A stretch of 64,000 nucleotides of DNA from Streptococcus equinus (GTDB lineage Bacteria > Bacillota > Bacilli > Lactobacillales > Streptococcaceae), in contig NZ_FNKE01000001.1 in assembly GCF_900101445.1 (NCBI RefSeq), forward strand, positions 620,001 through 684,000, given 5' to 3'. Position 1 is the first letter of the stretch. Each line of letters opens with the position of its first letter. The notes beneath the pieces were generated by a model, which ran no database searches, had not been told where the DNA came from, and saw nothing but the letters and a program-made list of their open reading frames with translations. The translations under genes were made by a program, and so were the position numbers. Below, piece by piece: positions 1-11,543 of this stretch.

Positions 1-1289
<1,289 letters not shown>

Positions 1290-1291
1290 TC

Positions 1292-1320
1292 ATTATAGCA
1301 AGCGGTTACAAAAATAAAAA
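1292..1320 (-). promoter_or_regulatory. bglA promoter with overlapping cre site
   Basis: On the minus strand a TATAAT -10 (1292-1297) is immediately preceded by TTGTAACCGCTTGCT (1297-1311). This matches the cre consensus WTGNAANCGNWNNCW at every position. The -35 is weak. The layout implies CcpA repression by blocking the promoter spacer. Confidence 0.75.
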
Positions 1321-1321
1321 T

Positions 1322-1351
1322 AGAAAAAATTTCCTAAGTCATTAGGAAATT
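1322..1351 (-). terminator. Rho-independent terminator after the ubiB-like gene
   Basis: A 10-bp stem (AATTTCCTAA / TTAGGAAATT) with a TGAC loop is followed by a T-rich tail in the minus direction. It lies 20 nt past the stop of the kinase-like gene and upstream of the bglA promoter. Confidence 0.8.
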
Positions 1352-1371
1352 CCTTCTATCTTGTTTCATTT

Positions 1372-2940
1372 TTATTTTTTGAGAATCAGTAAAAGGTCCC
1401 ACAAGAAAAGCGCGAAAGCTAAGCCAAAAAGGCCATTTGATAGGATTTCTAAGTTTTGATTAAAACTCAAAATCGTCGCACTTATCAATACGGCAAAAAA
1501 GAGCAGGCTCAAAACAAAGCGGTTAACCACACGATTAAAAAACTTAATACGGTTGGTGTAATCGTACAGGTCATGGTTAACTAGAATACGCCCATTTAAG
1601 ACTTGTTCCAAGAGTTGGTTGAGACGGCGCGGGATATTCTTGCCATTTTTAAGCTGATAAAAGAGCTCGATAAGCAAGGTTTCTTTGTTCAAAGCTTGCT
1701 TAAGCATGTCAGGTCCCATATTTTCTAAGAAATAATTCTTAGCAAGGGTCATGAGGTCAACTTCTGGAGCTAGCTCACGAAAAATGCCTTCAATTTGCAG
1801 AGCAGCTTTTTCTAAAATGGTAATCTGCGGTGACGCTTTGAGTCCATTTTTGACAAAGACATTTAACAAATCCTCAATCAAATCTGTGATAGATAAGACA
1901 CCGATATCTAGGCTAGAATACTTAGCAAGCATGCGTTCCACGTCTTGGGCAAGAGCTGACTTGTTCATTGAGGTATCAAAACTTGTAACAGACAAAATGC
2001 CTTTCATCATGCCTTCAACGTCTTGTGCCGTAAAGCTGTAAAGAATATCATTTAAGGCTACGCGCATGCCATTATCAAGTTTTCCCATAATCCCAAAATC
2101 AATAAAATAAATCTTACCGTCTGAGATAAAGAGATTGCCTGGGTGAGGGTCACCGTGGAAAAAGCCGTCTTTGAAGACTTGCTTAATAAAGCTAAGCATG
2201 AGTTTTCGACCGATATCTTCAAGGTCATAACCTGCCTTAATCAACTCATCATAGTGATTAATCGGAATACCTGAAACATAGTCTTCAACGATTAAACGAG
2301 GCGTTGTAAACTCATCATAGACTTCTGGACTAGCAATGCATTTACTTGATTGATTCAATTCAGCAAAGGTAATCATAGCTTGAGCTTCGTTTCGAAAATC
2401 AATTTCACGCGTCAAGCTTTCTTTGATTTGCTGCAAAACCTCAGGTAAGTCTACCATTGGAAGGAATGCTTTTGGGATACGTCTTGAAAGGCGAATCAAA
2501 AGTGTCAAGTCTTCCTCGATAATTTCTGGCAGATTTGGGCGTTGGATTTTGATGATAACGTCTTTACCATTTAGCAAACGAGCACGGTGTGTCTGAGCAA
2601 CTGAGCCACTAGCTAGTGGCTCAGGTCTGATTTCAGAAAAATAAGCGGAAACAGGACCAGTAAGCTCTGCTTCTATGGCTTCCATGACCGATTCTGTTGG
2701 CAGCGGAAGCACATTGCTTTGTAGCTTGCTCAATTCTCTAACATAAGCTTCTGGAAAAATATCACTTCTTGTCGAAAGAATCTGACCAATTTTAACAAAA
2801 CTTGGACCTAATTTTTCAAAAGCTAACCGAAGCTTGCGAGGTGTTGATTTATCTTCTGCTGCTTTTCCTTTTTCGATTAAAGAGGTTAACCCTACTGAAC
2901 TAAAGGCACCAATGATTTCTCTTAAGCGTCTACCTGACAT
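1372..2940 (-). CDS. AarF/ABC1/UbiB-family atypical kinase-like membrane protein
   Basis: 522 aa, normal for bacterial UbiB/ABC1 proteins. Family motifs are visible: KIGQILSTR (KxGQ) near residue 51, GSVAQ near 112, VIIKIQRP (Lys of the VAIK equivalent) near 128, FHGDPHPGNLF (catalytic loop) near 262 and IDFG near 282. Two hydrophobic segments close the C terminus (about 475-495 and 500-518). In other bacteria this family supports ubiquinone synthesis. Streptococci are not expected to make ubiquinone, so the substrate here is unknown. It lies 16 nt behind a phasin-like gene in the same orientation, a likely two-gene operon. Confidence 0.88.
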   Translation of the reverse strand: MSGRRLREIIGAFSSVGLTSLIEKGKAAEDKSTPRKLRLAFEKLGPSFVKIGQILSTRSDIFPEAYVRELSKLQSNVLPLPTESVMEAIEAELTGPVSAYFSEIRPEPLASGSVAQTHRARLLNGKDVIIKIQRPNLPEIIEEDLTLLIRLSRRIPKAFLPMVDLPEVLQQIKESLTREIDFRNEAQAMITFAELNQSSKCIASPEVYDEFTTPRLIVEDYVSGIPINHYDELIKAGYDLEDIGRKLMLSFIKQVFKDGFFHGDPHPGNLFISDGKIYFIDFGIMGKLDNGMRVALNDILYSFTAQDVEGMMKGILSVTSFDTSMNKSALAQDVERMLAKYSSLDIGVLSITDLIEDLLNVFVKNGLKASPQITILEKAALQIEGIFRELAPEVDLMTLAKNYFLENMGPDMLKQALNKETLLIELFYQLKNGKNIPRRLNQLLEQVLNGRILVNHDLYDYTNRIKFFNRVVNRFVLSLLFFAVLISATILSFNQNLEILSNGLFGLAFALFLWDLLLILKK

Positions 2941-2956
2941 AACCCACCAATAATTT

Positions 2957-3244
2957 CTAATTTAAGATATTTGACTTCTTCAAAAGCGCATCAATTTTGT
3001 CTTCAAGACGAGAAACATCTTCTTTGGTAGCATATTGAACGGGTTTTGTTTTAGCGTTTAGTTGATCTAAAAAAGCTTGTGCTTCGTCTTCACTTCGGCG
3101 TTTTAATTCAGACTGCAATTCTTTTCCTTCGTCAACAGTGAGGCGTCCTTTTTCGACTAACTCTTTTACAAAAGCATCAGCTTTTTCCAAAGTCATAGAC
3201 GTCAAACCAATACCGGCTAAGAGAACTTTTTTCAATTCTTCCAT
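2957..3244 (-). CDS. Phasin-like small coiled-coil protein
   Basis: 95 aa, starting at an ATG 8 nt after GGAGG. The N terminus (LKKVLLAGIGLTSMTLEKADAFVKELVEKG) and the charged helical C terminus (EDVSRLEDKIDALLKK) resemble the polyhydroxyalkanoate granule-associated/phasin superfamily. These proteins often sit beside AarF genes in lactic acid bacteria. No PHA synthesis genes are in view, so a granule role is not supported. A helical adaptor or membrane-associated role with the downstream kinase-like protein is inference. Confidence 0.75.
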   Translation of the reverse strand: MEELKKVLLAGIGLTSMTLEKADAFVKELVEKGRLTVDEGKELQSELKRRSEDEAQAFLDQLNAKTKPVQYATKEDVSRLEDKIDALLKKSNILN

Positions 3245-3370
3245 GATTAATTCCTCCTTGAATGACTAAATTAACATTATGTTTACCCTTTCATTCTACT
3301 ACTTTTGAGACAAAATATCTAAAAGAAACAGTCGTTTCATGAAAGTTTCTTATACTAGGAAAATGACAAA

Positions 3371-3510
3371 TTAAAAAGCTCCGCAGCTAACAAAGGAGAT
3401 TAATTTGCCATGCGGAGCTCTTTCAAAAAATGTAAACAATTGTGTCTCATAGACTCTAAAATCACTTGCTAGCACAATCAAAAAAGAGGTCTTGCTAAGT
3501 GATTTTATAT
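3371..3510. repeat. Pair of intergenic inverted repeats (possible dispersed element)
   Basis: Two hairpins lie in the 449-bp gap between the phasin-like and AraC genes. The first pairs AAAAGCTCCGCA (3374-3385) with TGCGGAGCTCTTT (3411-3423). The second pairs TAAAATCACTT..AGCA (3457-3474) with TGCTAAGTGATTTTA (3493-3507). A 62-codon minus ORF (3371-3559) is formed almost entirely by these repeats and is not called as a gene. The first hairpin could end transcription. The double structure is more than one terminator needs and resembles a small dispersed repeat. Confidence 0.5.
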
Positions 3511-3640
3511 CCCTATTATAGTCAGCTAGGAAAAATGATTCTAACACTATCCTTCTCATTTATAATACTTTTATCTGATATGGTCTTGAAAATTTTTATG
3601 AAAACCTTTTCTAGAATACGCTTCCATTTTTCAGGCTATT

Positions 3641-3689
3641 CTGCTATAATAAAAGAGTAGTTAATACTATGTTATGATTAGAAGGGGTA
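3641..3689 (+). promoter_or_regulatory. Promoter and RBS of the AraC-type regulator
   Basis: Extended -10 TGCTATAAT (-10 at 3645-3650) with no good -35. An AGAAGGGG ribosome site lies just before the ATG at 3694. Confidence 0.55.
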
Positions 3690-3693
3690 TTAT

Positions 3694-4620
3694 ATGAAAC
3701 AAGCAGATCCAGCTCACGAAATAAAAATAGATGAAAGCAAGCACCTTCTACCTTATGATTATTACAGCACAGTGGTTGAAAATGGTCGTCCTGACGTGCT
3801 TTTCCACTGGCATCCAGAAGTTGAAATCAACTATATTTATGAAGGTTCCGCTCGTTTTCACATTGATTATGATTACTTTAATAGTCAAGCGGGTGATATT
3901 ATCCTCATACGACCAAATGGTATGCACTCTATTCACCCACTAGAAAACCAGAAACATGTCACTGATACTTTTCGCTTTCACTTAGACATGATTGGGTATT
4001 CCATCGTTGACCAAGTTAGTCTTCGCTACTTGCAACCTTTGCAGACTAGCCTTTATAAATTTGTTCCGCGTATTCAACCGGGAATGGAAGGTTATGAAGA
4101 AATCAAAGAGTGTCTCTTCACAATTTTTGAGCTTTCAAAAAACGAAGGACGCCATTTTGAACTCATGCTCAAATCAAAACTCAATGAATTTCTCTATTTG
4201 CTCTTTTACTATCGTTACGTTCTTCGTAAGAGCACTGATGATACTTATCGTAAAAATGAACAAATTCGTGAATTGATTGACTTCATCAATAACAACTATC
4301 AAAAGAATCTCTCTATTGATTACCTTTCTCAATTCATGGGATATAGTAAAACACACTTTATGGCGGTCTTTAAACAGCATACTGGAAGCTCTTGTACGGA
4401 GTTCATCATTCAAGTTCGCCTCAACAAGGCTTGCGATATGTTGATTAACACCTCAAATCCTGTTCTTGAAATTGCTACGGCTGTTGGTTTTAATAACTTG
4501 TCAAATTTCAACCGACAATTTAAACGTTACTATGAATTAACACCAAGTCAATACCGCAAACAATTCAGTAAACGAAAAGAAAGTCGTGTCTTGATCAACC
4601 CTGCTAGAAAATCTCATTAA
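3694..4620 (+). CDS. AraC-family transcriptional regulator with cupin sensor domain
   Basis: 308 aa. The N-terminal half is a cupin-type ligand pocket (HWHPEVEINYIYEGSARFHID, about 38-58). The C-terminal ~100 residues hold two helix-turn-helix motifs (NLSIDYLSQFMGYSKTHFMAVFKQHTG, then EIATAVGFNNLSNFNRQFKRYYELTPSQYRK), typical of AraC/XylS sugar regulators. It faces the PTS permease gene and lies between the two bgl transcription units. A role in beta-glucoside or related sugar control is plausible but rests on position only. Confidence 0.9.
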   Translation: MKQADPAHEIKIDESKHLLPYDYYSTVVENGRPDVLFHWHPEVEINYIYEGSARFHIDYDYFNSQAGDIILIRPNGMHSIHPLENQKHVTDTFRFHLDMIGYSIVDQVSLRYLQPLQTSLYKFVPRIQPGMEGYEEIKECLFTIFELSKNEGRHFELMLKSKLNEFLYLLFYYRYVLRKSTDDTYRKNEQIRELIDFINNNYQKNLSIDYLSQFMGYSKTHFMAVFKQHTGSSCTEFIIQVRLNKACDMLINTSNPVLEIATAVGFNNLSNFNRQFKRYYELTPSQYRKQFSKRKESRVLINPARKSH

Positions 4621-4646
4621 AAGCTGACTCGCCTCAGCTTTTTTTC
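4619..4646 (+). terminator. Terminator of the AraC gene
   Basis: Stem AAAGCTGA / TCAGCTTT with a CTCGCC loop and a run of seven T, starting at the stop codon. Confidence 0.85.
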
Positions 4647-4660
4647 TTATGCTTGAACAC

Positions 4661-4686
4661 AAAAAAAGAACGCTTGAAGCGTTCTT
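4661..4686 (-). terminator. Terminator of the PTS permease gene
   Basis: AGAACGCTTGAAGCGTTCT is a near-perfect palindrome with T-rich flanks on both sides. It lies directly after the permease stop in the minus direction and may also back up the AraC terminator. Confidence 0.85.
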
Positions 4687-4693
4687 TCTTTTA

Positions 4694-6622
<1,929 letters not shown>

Positions 6623-6641
6623 TTAATGTTCTTTCCTAACA

Positions 6642-6727
6642 ACAGAAAAAACCTAAATAAATACTAAACAATTTTCAGCGCCCACATCAGCGGTAACGCC
6701 AAAACTATCTTGTATTTATTTAGGTTT
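6642..6727 (-). terminator. Leader terminator of bglP controlled by antitermination
   Basis: A perfect 16-bp stem (AAACCTAAATAAATAC at 6649-6664 in plus sense, pairing with 6712-6727) is followed by a T tract in the minus direction. The loop is about 47 nt. The upstream arm shares six bases with the RAT, so forming the RAT hairpin should prevent the terminator. Confidence 0.92.
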
Positions 6728-6750
6728 TGCCTGCTTATCAGTAACAATCC
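6722..6750 (-). promoter_or_regulatory. Ribonucleic antiterminator (RAT) of bglP
   Basis: Minus strand begins GGATTGTTACTG and ends GCAGGCAAAACCT. This is the classic LicT/SacY/BglG RNA-binding hairpin, overlapping the downstream terminator. Confidence 0.93.
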
Positions 6751-6764
6751 TTTTAACAATTCTT

Positions 6765-6803
6765 AGTATAGCATGCGCTTACATTTTTTGCAAGCGCTTT
6801 TAT
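6765..6803 (-). promoter_or_regulatory. bglP promoter with cre in the spacer
   Basis: -35 TTGCAA (6788-6793), 17-bp spacer, -10 TATACT (6765-6770). The spacer holds ATGTAAGCGCATGCT (6770-6784), a full match to the cre consensus. A second, one-mismatch cre-like site spans 6789-6803. Confidence 0.85.
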
Positions 6804-6924
6804 GGTATTTTTTTGCATTTTTTGATATTTTCATTTGTGTTTGAAAATTGACCACCATTCAAAACTTGAAATTATCATATCTTTCACAAGTTTTCAAAAA
6901 AATTTCACACAAAATTTTTTTAAT

Positions 6925-6956
6925 AAAAAATCCTCCCGACCTTAGTCGAGAAGATT
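6925..6956 (-). terminator. Terminator of licT
   Basis: 12-bp stem AATCTTCTCGAC / GTCGGGAGGATT (two G-U pairs) with a TAAG loop and a T6 tail, just after the licT stop. Confidence 0.88.
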
Positions 6957-6964
6957 CTTAATGA

Positions 6965-7804
6965 TTAATTACTACTTGTTTCCAGTCGTTGAATGTGAAT
7001 GGTGATATAGACTTGCTCATCACGACTCATCGGAAATTGATATGAGCTTTCGATATAATTCTTGATTTTTTCAGAGCAAGAAAAAGCTTCTGGGTAATTC
7101 AATTTCACTTGCTCGTACAAAAAGCTGTCATTTTTCCCTTGCACCACACCATTGACGACACGCTGTGCAAAATACTGAATATGGGTCACAAAACGATTAT
7201 AGCTGACAGAGTCTTCATCAGAAACGACGCCATAAAACAAACGCACAATACCTAAAATATCAGTCACAATCTTTGAAATTTGATAACTTTGCTCTACCAG
7301 ACCAGAGTCTTTCTGAGCATTGATAAAATGAAGCGCAATGGATGAGATTTCATCGTCTGGCAGAATGACACCTAATTTTTCAAAAACAATTTTAAGTGCA
7401 TCACGCCCAAGTTGATACTCCTTTGGAAAAAATTTACGAATTTCCCAAGACAAAGGATTTTGAACGATGATATTCTCACGAGTCCGTTGAAGTGTGTAAT
7501 GCAAGTGGTCTGCAAGGGCAATATAAAAAGCTGTATCAAAATTAGTCTCCAAAACCTCTTGACCATGCTTGATAATATCAAGAACAACTTCTGTCTCTGC
7601 AGGCGATAAATCAATATAAACTCGCGTTAACTCATTGGTAGCAGAGCTATCTTGCATAACAAATGTTTTTTCAACCAAAGAGGTATCAATCTCGTCACCT
7701 GATTTCTTTTGAAAACCAAGTCCTCTCCCCATGACGATGATTTCTTCTCCCTCGTCCCCTTTAGCCAAAACAACATTGTTATTATAGACTTTATCTATCC
7801 TCAT
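6965..7804 (-). CDS. licT: BglG/LicT-family transcriptional antiterminator
   Basis: 279 aa. The N-terminal CAT RNA-binding domain (about 1-57, VYNNNVVLAKGDEGEEIIVMG) is followed by two PTS regulation domains (PRD1 about 65-170, PRD2 about 172-275). The phosphorylatable His residues are in LADHLHYTL, ALHFINAQ and TIHIQRLE. It binds the RAT RNA of bglP and prevents termination when active. PRD phosphorylation by the EII permease and HPr is known for the family. Its own leader has a second RAT, so it is predicted to be autoregulated. Confidence 0.95.
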   Translation of the reverse strand: MRIDKVYNNNVVLAKGDEGEEIIVMGRGLGFQKKSGDEIDTSLVEKTFVMQDSSATNELTRVYIDLSPAETEVVLDIIKHGQEVLETNFDTAFYIALADHLHYTLQRTRENIIVQNPLSWEIRKFFPKEYQLGRDALKIVFEKLGVILPDDEISSIALHFINAQKDSGLVEQSYQISKIVTDILGIVRLFYGVVSDEDSVSYNRFVTHIQYFAQRVVNGVVQGKNDSFLYEQVKLNYPEAFSCSEKIKNYIESSYQFPMSRDEQVYITIHIQRLETSSN

Positions 7805-7832
7805 TATCTACTACTCCCTCAAAAAAATTCGG

Positions 7833-7932
7833 AAAGAAAAGGCAAAACTAGCGTACACAAAAGGCACTGTGTTTTTACGCACAAATGCTTTCTATGCACA
7901 CTAGGTTTTGCCTGCTTAACCAGTAACAATCC
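7833..7932 (-). promoter_or_regulatory. licT leader: RAT plus overlapping terminator
   Basis: A second RAT (7903-7932; minus strand begins GGATTGTTACTG and ends GCAGGCAAAACCT) overlaps a long stem. GGCAAAACCTAGTGTGCA (about 7895-7912) pairs, with G-U wobbles, with 7841-7858, and a TTTTCTTT tail follows. A possible -10 TAAAAT lies at 7947-7952. The repeat of the bglP arrangement shows that LicT controls its own gene. Confidence 0.88.
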
Positions 7933-7953
7933 TCTTACTGGTATCCATTTTAC

Positions 7954-7981
7954 CAAAAATCCCCTTAAAATGAAAGGGGAT
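7954..7981 (-). terminator. Terminator of the ClC gene
   Basis: ATCCCCTT / AAGGGGAT stem with a T5 tail in the minus direction, 24 nt past the ClC stop. The licT -10 may lie within its tail. Confidence 0.8.
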
Positions 7982-8004
7982 ACAAAAATATTTTATTGAT
8001 ATAT

Positions 8005-9537
8005 TTACATCAATAATTTGCGAATTTTTCCAATTTCTGGTTCATTAACCACCAAGAAAATTGTATCACCAGTATTTAAAACAGTGCTTCCGCAAACCAC
8101 TTCTGATTTCTTGCGATGAATCTGTGTTGTAATCAAAACATTTTTAGGGAGAGTTAAATCGCGAACACGTTTGCCAGCGATTTTATCTGACACGGTTAAC
8201 TCAATAAGCGTTGGTTCAATAACTTCGCGGTCTTTTGGAATGGATAAATTTGCCAACATAGCTTCATAGATTGGCTCACCTTTTAGAAGGTCCATGACAA
8301 TATAAGCTACTAAAGTAACGACTGCAATAGTCATCAATTGTCGGAAATCTCCTACCATTTCTGTTACCAAAATAATGGCAGTCAGCGGAGCTTTTGAAAT
8401 AGCCCCAAAATAACCAGCCATACCAAGAACGAGAAAATTAACAAGAACAGATGTGCCAATAAAGCCAATTTGGTGCATGCCTAGACCAAAACCAAAACCT
8501 AATAATGACCCCAAAGTCAAAATCGGAAGAAAAATCCCGCCCGGTAAACCACTAGCATAACTAAACGTACTCCAAACAAAGCGGATAAGAAAGTACAAGC
8601 AAACCACTGCAAAAGTCAAATGACTAGTCGATAGTGACGTAATCAAGCCATTTCCGCCACCTAATAATTGTGGGTAGAAATAACCAATTGGCAGAATCAA
8701 GATAGCCGCAAAAATACCATAAAAATAATTGGGAACGTGACAAATTTTGCCTAAGAAGTCATAAAAAAGATTCGCATTCAAGGTTACTTTTTCGTAAAGG
8801 TATCCCATCACACCTAAAAATGCCCCTAAAAGCAAAAGCAACCAATAGTGATGTAAAGGTAAAATAACAAGATCACTTGGCATGGCAAGCACAGGAGTCA
8901 AACCAAAGATATTTAACGAAATAAAATTGGCAACCAAGCTCGCAACCAGCGCTGAAATCCAAACCAAACGTGAAAATTGATGGTAGATTTCTTCAACAAC
9001 AAAAAGAAGACCTGCAATTGGAGCATTAAAGGCAGCTGACAAACCTGCTGCGGCACCACTGGCAATTAAGACGCGCTGCTCCATGCGCTGTGCTTTCAAT
9101 GATTTCGCAACACCTTTTCCAGCCATGGCACCAAGTTGAATACTTGGACCTTCACGCCCTAGCATGAATCCCATTGAAATGGCTAAGACACCACCAATGA
9201 ATTTTTTCCAAAGAACAGACCACCAATCAGGATGAAGCAAGCCTTTCAGCTCCCCTTCAACGTGAGGAATCCCAGAGCCCTTAATATCTGGATCAGATTT
9301 AACCAAAAATCCGATAGCAATGACAACAATCACACTCACTAGTAAAATCAAACCTAGTAAAGTTGGATTTTCATGCGAGAGTTGATAACACTTGACCACT
9401 TGCGCGAAAATCTTAGCAATCAAGAGACGAAAAAGACTGACCACGCTTCCGGAAACACATCCTACAATAACACCGCGCCACACAAAGCTAAGGATTGAGG
9501 ATAGCGAAAATTCGTACTCTCTACGATAACTTTCCAT
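8005..9537 (-). CDS. ClC-family chloride/proton antiporter with RCK_C (TrkA-C) domain
   Basis: 510 aa. ClC signatures are present: GSGIP (87-91), GREGP with gating Glu129, and GGIFLP near 340. Glu182-Glu183 in VVEEIYHQF correspond to the proton-pathway Glu of E. coli ClC, so antiport is more likely than channel activity. About ten or more membrane helices precede a cytosolic C-terminal TrkA-C ligand domain (about 435-510), as in other Firmicute ClC proteins. ATG at 9537 follows AGGAG. It follows the potD terminator and is likely a single-gene unit. It may move chloride or fluoride in acid stress; the substrate is not determined. Confidence 0.92.
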   Translation of the reverse strand: MESYRREYEFSLSSILSFVWRGVIVGCVSGSVVSLFRLLIAKIFAQVVKCYQLSHENPTLLGLILLVSVIVVIAIGFLVKSDPDIKGSGIPHVEGELKGLLHPDWWSVLWKKFIGGVLAISMGFMLGREGPSIQLGAMAGKGVAKSLKAQRMEQRVLIASGAAAGLSAAFNAPIAGLLFVVEEIYHQFSRLVWISALVASLVANFISLNIFGLTPVLAMPSDLVILPLHHYWLLLLLGAFLGVMGYLYEKVTLNANLFYDFLGKICHVPNYFYGIFAAILILPIGYFYPQLLGGGNGLITSLSTSHLTFAVVCLYFLIRFVWSTFSYASGLPGGIFLPILTLGSLLGFGFGLGMHQIGFIGTSVLVNFLVLGMAGYFGAISKAPLTAIILVTEMVGDFRQLMTIAVVTLVAYIVMDLLKGEPIYEAMLANLSIPKDREVIEPTLIELTVSDKIAGKRVRDLTLPKNVLITTQIHRKKSEVVCGSTVLNTGDTIFLVVNEPEIGKIRKLLM

Positions 9538-9645
9538 TTAAAACTCCTAACTAATCAAATTGAAAATGTCAAATTAATTTCAACTATTTTTCAAAAAATA
9601 ACTCACTACTATTTTATCAAATCTTAAAGCTGATTTCGAGTTCAT

Positions 9646-9678
9646 TTAAAAAAGAGCTTGGAAATTCTTCCAAACTCT
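9646..9678 (-). terminator. Terminator of the murB-potABCD operon
   Basis: AGAGTTTGGA / TCCAAGCTCT stem (one G-U) with an AGAAT loop and a T6 tail, 8 nt past the potD stop. Confidence 0.85.
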
Positions 9679-9685
9679 CTTGGTA

Positions 9686-10759
9686 TCATTTGCGATACAT
9701 TTTAAATTGTAAGTATAAGTCGTTATAAATACCAAGCCATTTTTGACCAAGGTTGTCATAAACTTCCAAATGGTTAAAGGTTTCTTCAGATGGATAGAAA
9801 GCTTTATTTTCTTTAATATCATTTGGCAAAAGTTTTTTGGCTTCTGTATTTGGTGTGGCATAACCGATGTATTCTGCATTTTGCGCAGCATTTTCAGGTT
9901 CTAACATGAAGTTGATAAAGGCGTACGCTTCTTTAATGTGCTTAGCTGTTTTTGGAATCACTAAGTTGTCAAACCAAAGGTTAGACCCTTCGCTAGGCAC
10001 CACGTAGTGAAGGTGTTCATTTGAGTTAAGCATCTCACTAGCTTCACCTGAGAATGTGACACCAATCGCAGCATCGTCATTAATCATGTAACCTTTCATC
10101 TCGTCACCGACAATGGCTTTGATATTTGGTGTTAGGTCATCAAGTTTCTTTGAAGCGGCATTTAGCTCAGTCATCGATTTGGTATTTAGGCTGTAGCCAA
10201 GAGTTCCAAGACCGATTCCCATTGCCTCACGAGCGCCATCAACTAGCATGATGTCATTCTTGTATTCTGGATTCCATAAATCTGACCAATGCTCTGGCGC
10301 TTTATCGACCATAGTATCATTATAGACGATACCAAGCGTTCCCCAGAAATATGGAACTGAATAATCATTATGTTTGTCAAAACTCATGCCCATGAATTTT
10401 GAACCGATGTTATCTAAGCCTTTGATTTGAGATTTATCTAATTTGATAAGCAAATGTTCTTTTCTCATCTTATCAATCATGTAATCTGACGGAACGGTGA
10501 TGTCGTAAGTTGTTCCACCTTGCTTAATCTTGGTATACATTGATTCATTTGAATCAAACGTTTCGTACTGAACCTCGATTCCTGTTTCTTTGGTGAATTT
10601 TGTAATCAATTCCGGATCGATATAATCTCCCCAGTTGTAAATCACCAATTTATCAGATTGACTTGATGAACTGGATGTTTTTTGCATATAAACTGAAACA
10701 CCAAATAGAATCAAGGTTACCGCAACAAGCCCTAGGAAAAACGTGTATAATTTACGCAT
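9686..10759 (-). CDS. potD: Spermidine/putrescine ABC transporter, substrate-binding protein
   Basis: 357 aa from the ATG at 10759, which overlaps the potC stop by 8 nt (ATGCGTAA) and has GGGAG upstream. A longer reading frame adds 14 residues but lacks family support. It has an N-terminal hydrophobic segment (about 5-22) without a lipobox Cys, then mature PotD features: VIYNWGDYIDPELITKF, YETFDSNESMYTKI, VPYFWGTLGIVYN and GVTFSGEA. It binds polyamines outside the membrane and delivers them to PotBC. Last gene of the pot operon. Confidence 0.95.
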   Translation of the reverse strand: MRKLYTFFLGLVAVTLILFGVSVYMQKTSSSSSQSDKLVIYNWGDYIDPELITKFTKETGIEVQYETFDSNESMYTKIKQGGTTYDITVPSDYMIDKMRKEHLLIKLDKSQIKGLDNIGSKFMGMSFDKHNDYSVPYFWGTLGIVYNDTMVDKAPEHWSDLWNPEYKNDIMLVDGAREAMGIGLGTLGYSLNTKSMTELNAASKKLDDLTPNIKAIVGDEMKGYMINDDAAIGVTFSGEASEMLNSNEHLHYVVPSEGSNLWFDNLVIPKTAKHIKEAYAFINFMLEPENAAQNAEYIGYATPNTEAKKLLPNDIKENKAFYPSEETFNHLEVYDNLGQKWLGIYNDLYLQFKMYRK

Positions 10760-11543
10760 TGTTTTCTCCCTTCTTATCTTGTGAAATAAAGTAATAACCA
10801 ATTACAAGCAAGATACTAAAGATGAAGACAATGGTTGAAAGAGCATTAATCTCAAGTGAGATTCCTCGTCTTGCACGCGAGTAAATTTCAACAGAAAGGG
10901 TTGAGAAGCCATTTCCTGTAACAAAGAAAGTTACCGCAAAGTCATCAAGGGAATAAGTGAATGCCATAAAGAATCCTGAAATGATACCAGGTGTCAAATA
11001 TGGCAACATGACTTCTTTTAACATTTGCCATGGCGTTGCCCCCAAATCATAGGCAGCGTTAATCATATCGTCATTCATTTCCTTAAGCCGTGGCAAGACC
11101 ATAAGCACTACAATCGGAATTGAAAAGGCAATATGACTAAGCAAAACTGTCATAAATCCAAGATTAAAATGGAAAATATCCGCCAAGCGCGTAAATAGAA
11201 TCAAAAAGCTTGCACCAATCATAACATCAGGTGCCACCATCAAAATGTTATTCATCGATAAAATAGATTGCTGGTGTTTACGACGAGCTTGGTAGATGAA
11301 AATAGCTCCAAAAGTCCCAATCACTGTCGCCAGAATTGAACTTAAAAAGGCTAGGAAGAATGTCTGAATCAAGATAAGCATCAAGCGACTATCTGCAAAC
11401 ATTTCTGAATAGTGTTCTAGAGTAAATCCAGTGAAACCATTCATATCGCCACCTTGATTAAAGGAATAGAAAATCAGATAAGCGATTGGAATATAGAGAA
11501 TAACAAAGACTAAAGCTAGATATAAATTCGCAAATTTTTTCAT
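10752..11543 (-). CDS. potC: Spermidine/putrescine ABC transporter permease PotC
   Basis: 263 aa with six predicted membrane helices. The EAA-type loop (INAAYDLGATPWQMLKEVMLPYLTPGI, about 155-181) contacts the PotA ATPase. The start overlaps the potB stop by 4 nt (ATGA) and its end overlaps potD, indicating translational coupling through the operon. Confidence 0.95.
   Translation of the reverse strand: MKKFANLYLALVFVILYIPIAYLIFYSFNQGGDMNGFTGFTLEHYSEMFADSRLMLILIQTFFLAFLSSILATVIGTFGAIFIYQARRKHQQSILSMNNILMVAPDVMIGASFLILFTRLADIFHFNLGFMTVLLSHIAFSIPIVVLMVLPRLKEMNDDMINAAYDLGATPWQMLKEVMLPYLTPGIISGFFMAFTYSLDDFAVTFFVTGNGFSTLSVEIYSRARRGISLEINALSTIVFIFSILLVIGYYFISQDKKGENNA

Noticed and set aside
3371..3559. 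62-codon minus-strand ORF as a protein gene
   Set aside because: Its codons are made almost entirely of two inverted repeats and it has no convincing ribosome site. It is better read as a repeat element.
3598..3614. cre-like ATGAAAACCTTTTCT before the AraC gene
   Set aside because: The central CG of the cre consensus is replaced by CC, so CcpA binding is unlikely.
7709..7999. 96-aa plus-strand ORF over the licT leader
   Set aside because: It lies antisense to licT and its RAT-terminator, which fully explain the sequence, and has no ribosome site.
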